Positions 12,701 to 26,613 are shown, numbered from the stretch's first letter. The stretch: 64,000 bases of DNA from Taenia hydatigena (GCA_036345935.2 JADWOT020001477.1:124001-188000); one strand, 5' to 3'. Numbers and translations: made by a program. The notes: generated from the letters alone by a model not told the origin.

Positions 12701-15700
12701 TTGTTCTACAAGGAGGAAAGGAAAAGTTGTGAGGAACACTGTCTAATAAGCAGATCTTTACATTCAACTATCTTGCAAATGGAAATTCACAGATTTATCG
12801 CTCAGCAATGTTCCAGAATCCTAAAAGAATTGCAGAGAGCCACATCATACAATTGCCATTTATCTCTCAATTTGTCAACTTTTCTGCTTGCATTCCAGCA
12901 CAAAAGAGTCAGCTAAAATTTTATCCCTTCACTGTTCTCTTCCCAGATAGCTTTCACAAATTTGTGGCAGACGCTATTGTGCTGTCCCCATGCCCGTGGT
13001 AAAGCATGTAAGAATTCAAGCAATCCTATGCACACACTTTCCATAGTTTCAAAGAAGGCGACCATTTTACCTGGCTAGCCTGATGGGGCGAATTTGAAGT
13101 GGATGCTTTTAGTCAATCGCTCAGATGCTTACGAGAAAGGAACGTGGCACAAAACTGAGGGAAAAAATTAAACCTTCATACAAAATTTCCACAGAAGTAG
13201 GGTAAATAATGCAACACTGCTGATCGGATAATTTCTCAAAATTAAGGTAAAGCTTGTTGCTTAGTTGGTTTCTCTTCCGATAAAAGGGGCACCCGCCATT
13301 ATTTCCAGGTACGCAGCCAAATTTTGTGCTAGTGATAAATTATTACACACGTATTGCACGTCCAAAATGCAGCACCTCATAAAGACGTGGAAAGTTCGGT
13401 ACGCAAATAGCATGACTCCTATCACCTAACACCAGCGTAACTTGACAGCAACTTATTCCCCTTCACTGATTTTGCTTCCATCTATGTTGCACTGTGCTGT
13501 TATCCAGTGCTCCATTTCACTTTACCCCACCTTATTTTCAGCAACCTTCTCTCCTCTTCCATTTTAATACATAAGCGGATTCATTAGGCCACGATGAATA
13601 TGGCGAGGGTCTCGAACGGATGGCAAAGCCAAAGCTATTATTGTGGCACCTTTTACGCCCACCTTCCCCCCTCTCATGCTACATGGGCTAACTGGCGTCT
13701 TACTGAAACTCTACTTTGTGCCCCACGCGTACACTACGCCGGAGCCGACAAACGTATCCACGCAGCCTGTCATTTGGCGCCGTCCTTCTTCAGGGTCAGT
13801 ATTCCTTATCGGCTGACTGTTCGAAAATTCTACATGACTAATTAATATGGCAATCAATACACCGTGGGTCGTTACTTGTCTGCCCCTTTACAAATATTCC
13901 ATTGCCTTGGAATTGTCTACCAATCCTTTATTCCTCCTTGCATCCACTAACGGCATTGCTTTCGACAGAGTCATTTTGCAGAACATGATCCACTTAAGTG
14001 TAGGTAAATATTTCACATTAACTTACCCACCTTATCGCGGCTCGATCACTCCTACCGCCTAAAATGTCATTGCAGATGCAAGTGGTGTTGAAGTCTCCCA
14101 GCCTCACAATTACCACCCCACTGTCACCAACGGCAGCACTGTTATAGAGACGACTAGGACTAGCGCCAACGTGGAAAGCCTTGCCATCCATCGGACCTTG
14201 CGTCTTGCCGCAGCCGCCTCCAATCACGACTCCAATCCACAGTTACCGGTGTGACTGACGTCAACACAATCGTCTCCTGACGAGTCGTGCAAGACATTGG
14301 CAAATGACCGCATAGTCATTGCTATTCGCAGCCTTTACTTGGATCCCCATGCTCATGCCTCTAATTTCACTCGGTTACCTCACCGAACGCAAGGCGATGG
14401 CGGCGAGGACACACAACTAAAAAAACAATGGACCACTGAAGTACTCCAGTCTGGTGGAAAATGAGCATTCGCATGCCTTCCATCAAATTGGGCTGACGCC
14501 GTTCTTACAGCATTAATTAAGCTTCTATTGCTACCATAGACCTGAAATAGAAGACATACCCACAGCCAATCCTTGAATATGACCCTCACGCAGAAGGCAT
14601 TGCAGCATCGCGAAAATGCCATCTATAAGCTAACTGCAAGCTGATTGAAAAAGATTTAAAACCTGTGTAGGTTTACAAAATTTGCCTGATAAGGCGCAGC
14701 AAACGTCCATGTGGTTGGAGAAAACTGAGCTGCTGTCACATATGCTCTCATCTGAGGAAAAGAGAAGGCGTGATGCGACTGGACGACGGAGGGAATTCGA
14801 GACAAAGGGACGCCCAAAAGCTCCCTACTGGCCTCCATCGCAGGCCTCAACATGGCGGAGTGGAGTGCTGAGTCCATACTTGGGACCAGAGCCGTGCTGA
14901 CCACCCTGAGCCTGGTGCCAGGTAGGTTTGATGCGCTGTCACCCCTATCAAACCCGTCCACAACTACCACCCGCGCCTGCTGCCCTGGTCTGCTAATGTT
15001 GCACACCGCTTCAGCATCCACCTCTCTTGGCGACAGGGTACATTGGCACTGCTTCTTTCCTCGTTCCCGTTACGTGTCCACTGTTGGCAAATCCAGCAGC
15101 TGAACGGAATCGAGATAATAGGTTCGGTATTTTGCGTCTCCATGGATTGTCACTCGACTTCATTTTTGAAGCACAGTTCATTTATTTACTTAACAGACTC
15201 CTAATTGAATTCTGCTCCCTTTAATGAGGCAGAACAGAAATGCTGCCTAGGAGCCAACTTTTTATAATCTATCCTTTTCTTAGACTAAGTGTCAATGTCG
15301 GGGTACGGGAAATGTCAAGATCTGTCGATTTATCTCAAACCTTTGCACACTATTCTGCGCATCTACCCTGAAAACTTCTAAGACATCAATGATGTTTGAA
15401 CTTGCTGCTTTTAGCATGTCTTCTTGAGCTGTTTGTGACCATCAACTTTGGCCATCGGCATCTCCTCTTTACGTCTTATCGATGTTCTAGCCACTGCAAT
15501 TTGACCTTGATTGTATAAAAGACTTCTACCTTAAACTTGAGTGTCTTAGCTTCCTACCTTTAAAGTTTCTGTAGCACAAAATTAAACAAAGTGTTTTTTT
15601 GTAAAAATGTACAAAAATTGCTTGCTGAACTTAAAGACATCAATTAGGTGTTGGTTAAATTAGGCCCCTGTCTTCATCATCAAATTTGGCGCCTAGGAAT

Positions 15701-17280
15701 CGTATCGTCACGTAGAAAGTCGAATGCATCTAAATGAGTCTTGTTTATGGGCAGAAGTGCTTACAGTCTCAGGTAGTCCGATGTGGTAGTTGACGGTAAA
15801 ATTACTTAGATTATCGAAACTAAACATTTTTTGAGTTGTGGCATTGCACGAATTTTACAGTGTAACAAAATTAAGTGTGGTGCGTAACATCCTCTCTTAA
15901 AATGAGTAAATATAATCAAAACGATTTCGTGCATTGGCCCATTTCGAATGGGTTGGTGAGCCTAGCTGATGGGTTTAGGATGATTTTATAACATCTATCT
16001 TGTCCAAGGATAGAAATTATGGCATGATTGTACTAATATTCAGCAGCTGGACTGGTTTCGAAGACTTTATCCTAAGCTACTTGCGATCCCTAATTATTAA
16101 GAAAATATCCACATTGAGAAAATCCATGGAAGGCATAGCATTAAGAATGTTTTATTCATTGGCGTGGGCAATGCAACAATTTACAAGTAATTTATACTTT
16201 CATTTATAGTGCAGTCTAAAATACAAGCCCCTGAAGGAGTTTCTTACTATCACAAATCCGTGAAAAGGCAAAGAATGTCACACCCTTTAACAGCCTTAGA
16301 TGTGACGCATAGTGCTTTAGAACAATCAAGCGGTTTTAAATCAGTATGCATAATTTATGAATTCAGATTACTGTGATTTGCTTAAAAAATCGTTGATTTG
16401 GCTGGCGCAAAGTAACGAAACGCCAATTTTATCTAAAAATGGCTCGATAGATTTCGCCTTAATGTATTGAATCTGAAAATAGGGTGATTAGCTTCTCAGC
16501 ATAAGGAGCGATCGCTTAACATTCAAATATGAAAATTGTGCTGACTTATGCAGTGCCATTAGAGTAATCCTGTAATAGTGAGCATTCCTTGCATTTTGAT
16601 TTTTGCTTAGCAGCTTTTACGCAAAAAAAATATAAAACTCACATTACCATACTGTCGACGCATGCATGATTGTAGCCGCATAGAACAAAATGAACCAATG
16701 TTGTGCATTGTGCGAATTCCCGGGGAGGCAAAAATCGCAGGGAGTGCCAAAAAATGTCTTAAGGCGAAATCAGCTAGAGTTAAACCAATGTGATATATCC
16801 TTTCCAACTTTTGATACCTCGTCCAGGCAGAACTCTTGCGGAGGAAAGGAGTAATAACAGAATAACACTAAAAACAGCTATAAAAACAGAGGGGATGAAG
16901 CAGTTGTGTCTGAAATGAAACAATGATTACTCACTCACACAGGGCCATCAGCAACTCAACCGATGCAGTCACTAGTCCAGCCGAAGGCAGTATAAACAGC
17001 TGCGAGTTGAGATTGTCGCCATGACTACGAGAAGAGGGGAGCGCTTTGCTGTTACCAAAAGGATGGAGTGTGATATGTGCGACCGTGGTTTAAAGCAGGA
17101 TGAAGAGACGCAGGATCCAAATGCTCTCCTTACTAGGCCTAATTTTTATTAAGAATAAATGAACGAAACATAACAGAGTGAACCGAAATGGATGGGCTAT
17201 TATCAATTCCTTAAGAAATATAAGCTAGAAACGCAACCTTAAATTGACATTAAATAATTAATTAGGGAGTATCAACATAA
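9766..17280. other. Long intergenic stretch, no supported gene
   Basis: No frame here combines splice sites with recognisable protein features. The part from 13.5 to 15.2 kb is richer in GC than its surroundings and contains the longest frame of the stretch (121 codons, minus strand, 14,656-15,021). A minus-strand frame at 14,018-14,227 contains LGDFNT, which loosely recalls the GDFN motif of non-LTR retrotransposon endonucleases, but nothing around it supports that. The rest is AT-rich and unremarkable. Confidence 0.4.
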
Positions 17281-17289
17281 AACTACAAA

Positions 17290-18430
17290 GGCAAAGGGTT
17301 GCAGATTTACTACTCCGATCAAGATGTAATCGAAAAGCAATTAACGAGAGCGCAGCGATATATCCTAGCTACTTTCGGTTCATTTTCCTGCGAAAAATTC
17401 AAATAATGTCGACCGATACTAAAGCGACATTTCTTAAATCGAAAAAAGATTGCAATACACAAAATGTCGCATATTCTCTATCCTGATTAGGGCTTAATAA
17501 AAGGTGACCAAATAGGCCACGCTACGTGAAACGACTAATTTTGGTTACTTTGCTAACGCAAACTCAACACGCATCGCATGGGGCGAGAACATCAGGAAAC
17601 GGTAACGGTAGGCGGGAGATCGCGGAATGTCTTTTCTGATCGAGGCTAAAGTAAATCGCAATGAGTTTTATTTCAGAGACGTAACCTGGTTATTTCTGAC
17701 TCTAATCCCAAGGTAAAATTTAAATGCCCCGAATAAAACCCAAGCGGCATTGCTTAACTATAGAACATCAGAAGACAATAGCAGTAGACGAGAGTTCACA
17801 GATGTCTTTTTCTAATAAAGGCTGCAGAGGTATAACCAGCATATTTTCGGTACATCTCCTAAATAAATTTGAGGTGAGTCGAGTTGAATCACGTCGTCGT
17901 CGCTTAACTCAAGAACATTGCATATAATTTTACAAGACAAGAGGCCGCGGAATCCATGTTTTGGTCAAGGCTAAATCAGAATTGATGTCCCGGAAAGCAT
18001 TGATTACTCGACCACCTTCGGTTCTTTTCCTAAACTAATCTCAGTACGCTTCGACCGAGACTTAGTAGTCACTACTTGAATCGAGAGCTTTAGAATATAT
18101 TTACACTAGACAAGAGGCCACAGAGTTTCTTTCCCGATTAAGGACAAAATCAAAATTGATGGATTGCGGCGCAGTAGCATAATGCGACTGTTTCAGTTTC
18201 ATTCACAACTAACCTCGATATGAGCCCAGCAGAACTAAGCCATCACTGTATAACTTGAGAATGTCACGAAATACTAACAAAAGAAAAAAGACCGTAGGGT
18301 GCCATTTCTGGGTAAGGCTATATCAAAGCGAATTATATATAAAGCTTGGCGACTTAGCACGATCATTTTCCGTTCCCTTAAAAGCAGCTGCAGGAGACTG
18401 GAAGCCTCGGAATTTCAAATCTGAATAAAG
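17290..18430 (+). repeat. Diverged tandem array, about 150-175 bp units
   Basis: About seven degenerate units follow one another. Each contains, in order, a gccgcggaat-like start, a tcttttctgatcaaggctaaa-like block, a cttcggttcatttycc-like block, a ctcrr-cgcatcgacc-like block and a cgcttaactyragaaca-like end. The repeated gacaagaggcc element lies at 17,936 and 18,109, a spacing of 173. Equivalent points near 17,466, 17,613 and 17,787 give spacings of roughly 150-175. Divergence between units is high, so this is an old satellite-like array. Boundaries are approximate. A 67-codon frame at 17,724-17,927 lies inside it and is probably chance. Confidence 0.55.
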
Positions 18431-20910
18431 CAGATATAAAAAGATGAAGTAGGTACCATATTTAACCATACTACATCAACAGCCAGAGCTTGTCCAGATC
18501 ATTTCGAGACCAAAGCATAAGAAATACGGAACGTAGCAAAGCTGATGCGACACTCATGAACAAATTTGCGATGGTTCCAGCTGTGCACTGATGTAAACTG
18601 CCATTTGTTTTAATTACGGTAGAACGAAAACAGAGGCTAATCTATGGTTTTCAATTTGAAACGAGGGCGTTCACATGTGGGGATTTTGTGAAGTGGTGAC
18701 AGTATCTATGGGATGCTCAAACCCATTCATAGCAGACTATAACTTGATGGAGAAGGATATATGGCTAACAGACTTTGGCGTGCCTATTTTGACGACCTTA
18801 AAAAGAATTTAGAGCATTTTGGAATACAACGCTTATACATTAGCGATCGCAGTGGATCACTGCTGCCACTTCTTTGTTTGATCAAAGGATTTAAGTGCAG
18901 AACGAGAAGCTACTTGTCAATGAAGACTTTAGGAATCGTAGACATTTTGAAAGGCTACAAAACATCATTTTCTTATTCCAAAAAGCATGGGTATGAAACG
19001 AAGGAGCAACAATCTATTTCTTTTAAAACACCTAAGATTTGTTTCTTGCTATAGTTCGGATCAGCTCCACTGATGGCTCTTCACTTATTGTTCCCGCACA
19101 ACATTATTTTGCGTTAGGAACAGACAACACTTCTCAAGGCGAGATAAGACCCTTGATTGATTGTCGCTACCCAATTCAAAAGCCATATGGACAGGCATGG
19201 TGCGATTTAAGGGTGCTTGTACCAACAAATCAAGGAACCGTCTTTTTCTAAATTTGCGCATCCTCACTGTTTGATCAAAATGCGCGATTCGCTGGCTAGA
19301 CTCGCCTCCTGGTGGCTAAAGGCGGGTTTGGACATTTCACAGATTAAATTGGAGGCATCTGTTGTGTGCACAAAACTAGTAGAAAGTAGGGCAGAACAGT
19401 TATTGATACAATAAGAAATAGTTAATAGCCAATTTTAGTTAAATCCGATGATAATGGGCGAAACACGAGCGTGTGCAGCTTGAATGAAATATTTCGAAGG
19501 TAAATGCATTTAGCCTCTCCGCCAAGGGCAGGAAATCCATGTGTCTCATCTCAGCAAGTCACAAGCTTCATGGCGCTAAATTGTTTGGTCGCTTCAGTTG
19601 CAGAATTTTATGGGGCTATTGACCGCATCATTTTGATTAACTTGCCTAATTCGGTGGAGTCAGCCGCTTTGTCTTCTCGGACCTCACTTAGACTACTGTA
19701 AGGTGTAGGCTAGCAATCAATGGAATCCAACTCGCATCACTCTAATGAAAGCCGAGATTAAAGAAGGGATGCTCCTAATAACTGTGTCTGAGACAACTGA
19801 CTAAAAGCGTTATTACCAGAATTTTATAGCATTATACTGAGAGCTTTGGAATCGTCAATTTATCCCAATGATCAAAGATGAACTAAAGGCTGGGATTCGT
19901 TCTTTATAACCCTCCTCCTGTGCATCGTAAGAGTCCAAACCTATAATGCCTAACTTTACCAAATCCGTCTTCTCCAAACCCTCTGGGTTTATCATAGGTA
20001 AAAAAATAAGAGATGCATATCATCCATTTAATCAAGGTGTTTATGCGGTTACGATCGCCGTTAAAGTTAGTGCCATTAAATTTTAGACTACAAGTATTCA
20101 ACTAAAGCATATGATTAGATGTGCTGACGAACAAACATTTAATCGAATTTGAGGTGTCTCTGGAATAAACACAAGTGGTTTTGCAAAAGCCGATCCGTGA
20201 GACGATTTAGCTTGAGTGTCTGACTCATTTGTGATGGCCGATAAATGAAGGATTACGAGTGAGAGACGAGGATTCTACTGTCCTAGCCCAGACTACCCGC
20301 CTGCTTACCCATCCCTTCCCTTCGCACACTTTTACGCGCGGATCCGTCCACAGACCGCTGTGACAGTAGTGCCATTACCCATTACTCATATCTATCTGCC
20401 TGCTATTTCCGCTCTCTCTGCTACAAGGAGAGGAAGGTGGATGTGTCAGACACTTTTGTTGGTAAGAGTTGTGCTAATGAGTTAGCGTGAAGACAACGAC
20501 GGCTGTCTCTTGACGCCATGGTGGAGTTTCTGACTCTAGATGTACGCTCAAATCACGTCGGTGTCAGCGCACCTTACTCTTCCCACCCTTGTTTTTTACC
20601 CCGCCATGCGGCCCGCAAAGCACATTGCACTTGCATCCTGTCTGCACACTTCACTCTGTGATAACCAATGAAGAAGATCGCAGGAGGCAGAGGAGGAAGG
20701 GTGATGAAGGAAAAGTGTGCATGTGATTACAGGGAATTAGTGCGGCAAGAAGGAATGCGAAATGTTTGCAACAGCATGGCTTTGTTGTGGCCAGCAGGAA
20801 TGGATTAATTGAAGATGATGTGGTTACGATGCAGTGAACATGAGGACACATGGCGAGTATAGGCAAAGCATCGAGTGACGCAGAAGAGGTCGCAAAAGCT
20901 CTACCACCAC
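18431..20910. other. Intergenic, weak ORF only
   Basis: One ATG-initiated 97-codon plus-strand frame at 18,761-19,054 starts MANRLWRAYFDDLKKNLEHF. It shows no family motif and no clear splice context. From about 20.26 to 20.87 kb the base composition turns into CT-rich then GA-rich tracts like those of repeat family 1, but I could not align it convincingly. Confidence 0.35.
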
Positions 20911-20912
20911 AG

Positions 20913-20985
20913 TTACGGGAATGGTTTGAACCCGCAACCTCCTGAGTGAAAGCCCGACGCTCTATCCCCAGCGCCTATATAGCTC
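20913..20985 (-). pseudogene. tRNA-Glu(TTC)-like relic
   Basis: On the minus strand a degenerate D-arm region (ggcgctggggatagagcg) is followed by an anticodon-arm-like tcgggctttcactcagg, whose loop CTTTCAC would carry anticodon TTC, and then by a box-B-like gcgggttcaaac. The T stem and acceptor stem do not pair. It is therefore a dead tRNA gene or the head of a tRNA-derived SINE, not a working tRNA. Confidence 0.4.
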
Positions 20986-20989
20986 TGAT

Positions 20990-23690
20990 TTTGTTTCTTA
21001 CCACCTTTCTGGTTCCACCGGTTCAATGCTTTGGCTGCTAGCACTCATCCCCAATTCTTACCACATGGTGCGCTAAACTTGCACTCATACACTCACTCAA
21101 TGCAAGGCTGCTTTGCCTCATGTTTCGTGCGTCGGCATTTCAGATGCAGTCTAGCTCCGCATTAGGCTATCAGAGGCAATGCGATAAATCGAATTTGCTT
21201 TTATCATTTGTGGGAGTGTGTGGATTCATTCGACATAATGCTGCCAGTGGTGGCGGCTATAAGAAGGTAGAAGAGTAAAGGCATTATTAACAGGAATGCT
21301 TGAGGATAATGTGGATGAGGCTAAATGTGCTTGAAGTGAGTACTTGGTTTAAGGTGGCAGGTGGTTGTGAGGCAAAATCGAAAGTGATCTGGCTTTACAT
21401 CTCGTAGCATATGTGGGCCGTTATTATCGTCTTAGCGAAGTGCTACCCCTTGCCTGTTCTACATTTTCTTGCATGATTTGAAGTGACATTGGTGTCAGCG
21501 AATAAGGAAGCATTGTGAAAAACAATGCATCTAATTTGATCCTACTGCCTAAAAATGTGACTAGAAGGTAAATGTATTTGCTGGATATAGCATTGTTGCT
21601 CGAATACCTGAAGATGGCTGCCGGGAGTAGGGCTAATGTGTCTAAAAGGATCGTCTTGCTCTTGTCACCACGTTTGCATTACTGTCGCACTGCCTTTGAC
21701 GGAACGCATTAAGCCACTGACAGTAATATATTTAAAACAAATTGAATCCTTTAGGTATAAAAGAGATTAGATCAATACTTGAATGTGTTTTTACAAACCA
21801 ATTTATAGATTGTCTTACATTCATTTTATAAAGAAGCAGGGTCAAGCATTTATCATCTTTTATTAGTTAAAACCTTTAAGAATTGCATGACATAAAGGCT
21901 GACCACTCTTAGCAGGCAGTGCGTAGTTAGGAGGAAATGCAGCATTGGAACTTGTCCCAGCATAAAAATTCAAATATATTTGCACAAATTAATGGCTCTA
22001 GACTGTTACACCTATGAGTTTTTACATTTTCTCATTTTCTCACTTATACATTATATGCGAAAGTCCGATTTCGCCCTCAATAAACCTCATTCCTTCGACA
22101 GCGAAGCCAAATTCGCAAGGTTGGTTGCAGAGGTGAAAGTATTTTTGAATTGAGGCCTAATTTCTTTGCATTTGGTTAAATAGTTTTGCTTCTTGCTTTA
22201 TAGTTGCAAAAAAATGAACGAGCGTCTCTGTACACCACAGTCTTTAGAGTGCTCTGCCCTATCGCGAAATCCGACAGCATGCAATTTATTCAGCGGTATG
22301 CAGGATAAATTGTAATATCCTTTTTTGTCCGATAACGTGGTGGAGATGTCTTTGGCATCACTGATTGTCTTGCATTGGCTTCAGCACGCATCACTTGTAC
22401 ACCTTGCCCTATGCTTCCCACTCGGTGTGGCTGTAGGCGGTCAACAGGCTATTTCACCATCTCCTATATGTCAGCAGCTCTTCTGCTAGCTCCTTGCGTG
22501 CCACCCCAACTGCCTTTTTAGCTACTTCCGTCTTATGTCAGTAGTGACGCATATTGCTCTATTATCAGGAATGTGGAGTCGTGCGAGTTGTGAGGATAGT
22601 AGATTAATCTCCCCAATTAACGACGGTCATTCACAAAAGGCAGAATCTTGAGCACGATATAATCGTTTGTGGAAGGGCTTGACTGCTGGTATTGTTTGTG
22701 CAATTAGCATTGTCCCCACCATTGCGGCCGAGATCCGCCTTAAAGTGAGAGGAACGAACCAAAATAATTTTGCGTTTCCTAACTGTACACATCACGCTAT
22801 TGCGCAGATGCTGCTACCTCAAGCGATGCGTTACAACAGCTTTTGCTACCTCTTTCGCTTGGCTTGTTGTTCTAGGGAGTTCAAGTCTACGTTAAGGAAT
22901 TGGGCCTATCTCACATACCACTGCGCTCACGGTTAATCGACTACCTTGCGGAACTGCGAGATTTTCGACACGAAAATATCAATACTTTCATGAGATGCTG
23001 TGTGACGCCGCAGTCCTTCAGTCTTGTTTTTCACTGCTGTCATCGGGGAAGTCTTCAGGTGATGATATAAGTTCCCCTCATTTAATTAGCCAAAAGCATC
23101 CACCCACATCACTGCTTTCATTTCCAAAATTTTCCATACTTATATGCCTTAAATGATATCAGCGATTTGCTGACGAATTCGTGTGAGTTATGGCGCAGTG
23201 CGCAAGAATACGACTACTGGCTGACTTACGGGATAGGCATGAAGTACAGTTGAGGTCGTTCCGGAAAGGGCAGGATATTGGGCACGTTAAATAAGAACGT
23301 GCTGGTGAACTACAGTGGAAACTTACTTCATAAGCACTTCAAAAACTACCTCATAAAAGAACTCCTCCAACAACGAGCAGAGTTGCTTTGTGTTCGTAGA
23401 ACATTGACTTAGTCACCACGCTTTTCGTTCGGTTTCACATGTTTTAAAACGATCGTCCAAAACTGATATTCTCCACCAATCAAAGGATTACCATCAGAAC
23501 TATAAATGAGAGGACAATGAAGACTACTGCCATGCTCCAATCTCACGCCCTTTGCAAATGCTTCACAACAGCCTTTGGAGAGAAACACACGTCCGTAACT
23601 CTAACACTGATTCCATTCATGTGCGATAGACACTTAATCCAACGATATCCGCCACATGCTACCGACTTGTCTGTTACTGCATTTCCGTGC
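20990..23690. other. Intergenic, no supported gene
   Basis: The remaining upstream part of the guanylate cyclase relic would be expected here, but I found no extracellular or transmembrane domain. An 89-codon frame at 22,667-22,936 begins with a hydrophobic run (GIVCAISIVPTIAA) but has no ATG start and no recognisable family. Confidence 0.35.
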
Positions 23691-23694
23691 GTAG

Positions 23695-25805
23695 GATGTT
23701 ATCAACATCAAAAGCATCACATTTGACTGGGATTTCAAGGTCTCTCTCATGACTGACTTGGTTCAGGTGAGTAAATGCTATCTTATGGTATTTGAACAAA
23801 TCGCTTCTCTCTAATGTTTGTAACTACTACCTCTAATGTTACGTCACAAGCGGATGGAGTACCTCCACAGCACATGCCTCAAAGCTCACGGAAGACTCAA
23901 CTCGGCCAATTGCGTCGTTAATTGCCGATACGTCCTAAAAATCACCGACTTTGGCATTCCTAAAATCTACAACTTGACAGATAGTTGTCCTTCAACCAAC
24001 CCCGAAGGTTAGTTACATTCATTGCCCTCCGAAATTGCATCTCATACATAGAAAAATTGTAGACAGCGCCTGAGCTACTGTGTGGTGAGACCTTGGCGTT
24101 AGTTTGAACCAAGCCGGGCGATGTCTATGCATTCGGTACAATAATGCAGGAAGTCTTCTGTCAGACGAAACCATATGGAATGGAAGATGCTTCAGCAGAA
24201 GAGATTATAGAACGCGTCAGGAGCAAAGAAAAACCCCCTTTTTGGTCACGAGTATTTCTTCGCACTCCAGGATATCACTATGAGTTTATCAAAGTCTTCA
24301 CAGGAGGATTCCAGATGTATTGAGACTTAGCACTGCTCACTTATGGTGTAGTGAAGGCACAAGTAAAGACTATCACGATCATTTCCGGAACGGCCATGCC
24401 GGCCGGGGTATTTTTGAGTTAATTACTAATATTTGCCGCATTTGGCATCTGATACATCGGTGTAGCGTAGAATTGTCAAAAAAACTGCAAAAGAAATAGG
24501 TTGCTGCTACAGAAGGGCATTATTAAATGTCTAAAGGGAGTTGCGTAACCTTGCATCGGATCACGTCCACCATCCACCGCTCGATTTTCCATCCCAGCTT
24601 CATGAGACGGTTGTCCAACCAACTTACGGAGCCATCGTTGAGCGAGCATGGTCGGCCAATCCTGGGCTAAGACCAACATTCAAGGAACTGAATGAAGAGA
24701 TTCAACGAATGACCAGAGAGAAGTGGGTTTGCAATTGCACATGATCCCTTCCCCAATCTTGTAAGAAAAACAAACATTGTGGAGCACATGTTCAAAATGA
24801 TGGAAAACCATTCGAGTGGGCTGGAAGAAGAGTTGAAAACTTGGATGGATGAACTAGAAAAGGAGAAGAGGAAGAAAGATCTTCTCAGCTGCCGTTTACT
24901 TCCTCCTGGCCGGCGGCAATGACTGTTAGGATTACACATTTTGGCTTTGAATTTGTGTACGACCACGCAAATGTTGAGTCTGAGCAATATGCGAGTGGAA
25001 GAGTGATGCTAAGTTGGAATTGTAGAGTTGTGGCGGAAGCGTTAAAGGCGGGAGTCGCAGTGACACCTGAGACCTACGATGAGGTGTCGATCTACATTAT
25101 CGACATCTTTGGCTTTACAACCATTTCAGCGATGTCCACATCACTGCAGGTTGTTGATCTTCTCAAAGACCTGTACACACTGACAGGACGATTGCACGCT
25201 ACGACGTCTACAAGGTGGGCTTGATTTGAGACGCCTGAGTCTACTCATGGGCACAAGTTTGACCCTAACTCATCGCATTTGACAAAAAAAACACGTACTC
25301 TGCTTCTCCTACTTGCCTCGATGGCGTTGTGTCTAAATCATGGTCTGCTAAGCAAGCAGGCTAGCACTAAGGTTAAAGAAATGCGAGCTGTGAGCCAGCC
25401 GTTTGTTTCGTTTAAATGGGATGGCGTTCCGGCAAGTGAAGCAAATAGTTGGTCGAGGTGACGGGATCTTACGCTATGTCTTTTTGCTCATTAGTCTAAC
25501 CATCACCTGCGTCTCTCTCGCTTAAGTACGAGCATAGACCGAACCGAATTATCTGAAGTGCTAGTTACTTGACGCTTAATCTGCAAATTGTTGGTGGTGT
25601 CGATAAGAGACGCCTACATGGTGACTTCGGGATTGCCAGTCCGTAATGGACGACACCATGCAGCTGAGGTCGCCACGATGGCCCTCCACCTGCTCAGTGT
25701 TTGTGGCACCTTCACCATCAAGCACTTACCGCAGGTCCTCTTGAGGCTGCGCATCGGTCTGCATGGCGGTTATTTGGACGTGCATCTGATCCTGCCCCCT
25801 TTCTA
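23695..25805 (+). pseudogene. Receptor guanylate cyclase pseudogene
   Basis: The kinase-homology and cyclase domains of a membrane guanylate cyclase (GTP to cGMP) are readable in order. Exon 23695-23766 encodes ITFDWDFKVSLMTDLVQ. Exon 23851-24007 encodes [20 protein letters not shown] and KITDFG. From 24063 come TAPELLCGE and GDVYAFGTIMQEVF, then from about 24,550 AWSANPGLRPTF, from 24,776 the dimerisation helix NIVEHMFKMME, from 25,030 [19 protein letters not shown] and [13 protein letters not shown], and from 25,590 [14 protein letters not shown]. It is broken: TGA at 24105-24107, stop after LLPPGRRQ near 24,920, frameshift near 25,195, an extra ~360 bases before DAYM, GDAYM changed to RDAYM, and loss of everything after RIGLHGG. 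Several splice sites survive, so this is a decayed gene copy, not a processed cDNA. Confidence 0.85.
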
Positions 25806-26023
25806 ATCCATGCGCAAAAAGTGCGCATCAACTTGTTTTAATGAATGTCAACGTCACTTAAGCAATGTCTTCGGCAAAAGGGCATGATAAGGCCGGAATT
25901 TTAAGCTGCATTTAGACCGTCAATCTGATGTTCCTACGCTGGCTTCGTGCTGCTGTCCTTACGTGACACGGGCTAATGCATTCTCATAGAAACGCATGTA
26001 TCAGTTGCACCGTTATAAATCAG

Positions 26024-26613
26024 NNNNNNNNNNNNNNNNNNNNNNNNNNNNNNNNNNNNNNNNNNNNNNNNNNNNNNNNNNNNNNNNNNNNNNNNNNNNN
26101 NNNNNNNNNNNNNNNNNNNNNNNNNNNNNNNNNNNNNNNNNNNNNNNNNNNNNNNNNNNNNNNNNNNNNNNNNNNNNNNNNNNNNNNNNNNNNNNNNNNN
26201 NNNNNNNNNNNNNNNNNNNNNNNNNNNNNNNNNNNNNNNNNNNNNNNNNNNNNNNNNNNNNNNNNNNNNNNNNNNNNNNNNNNNNNNNNNNNNNNNNNNN
26301 NNNNNNNNNNNNNNNNNNNNNNNNNNNNNNNNNNNNNNNNNNNNNNNNNNNNNNNNNNNNNNNNNNNNNNNNNNNNNNNNNNNNNNNNNNNNNNNNNNNN
26401 NNNNNNNNNNNNNNNNNNNNNNNNNNNNNNNNNNNNNNNNNNNNNNNNNNNNNNNNNNNNNNNNNNNNNNNNNNNNNNNNNNNNNNNNNNNNNNNNNNNN
26501 NNNNNNNNNNNNNNNNNNNNNNNNNNNNNNNNNNNNNNNNNNNNNNNNNNNNNNNNNNNNNNNNNNNNNNNNNNNNNNNNNNNNNNNNNNNNNNNNNNNN
26601 NNNNNNNNNNNNN
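26024..26613. other. Assembly gap (N run)
   Basis: 590 consecutive N bases. Translations across it are meaningless. The true size of the missing sequence is unknown. Confidence 0.99.

Noticed and set aside
14018..14227. LGDFNT motif suggesting a LINE endonuclease
   Set aside because: A single short motif; no reverse transcriptase or other endonuclease motifs nearby.
14656..15021. 121-codon minus-strand ORF in GC-richer DNA
   Set aside because: No recognisable family, no flanking exons; an opposite-strand frame of similar quality overlaps it.
17290..18430. Possible CRISPR array because of regular repeats
   Set aside because: Repeats are diverged along the whole 150-175 bp unit; there are no conserved short repeats with unique spacers, and the host is eukaryotic.
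25988..26012. About 14-base shared word acgcatgtatc with 34,516-34,540
   Set aside because: Too short to separate from chance; no extension of the match.
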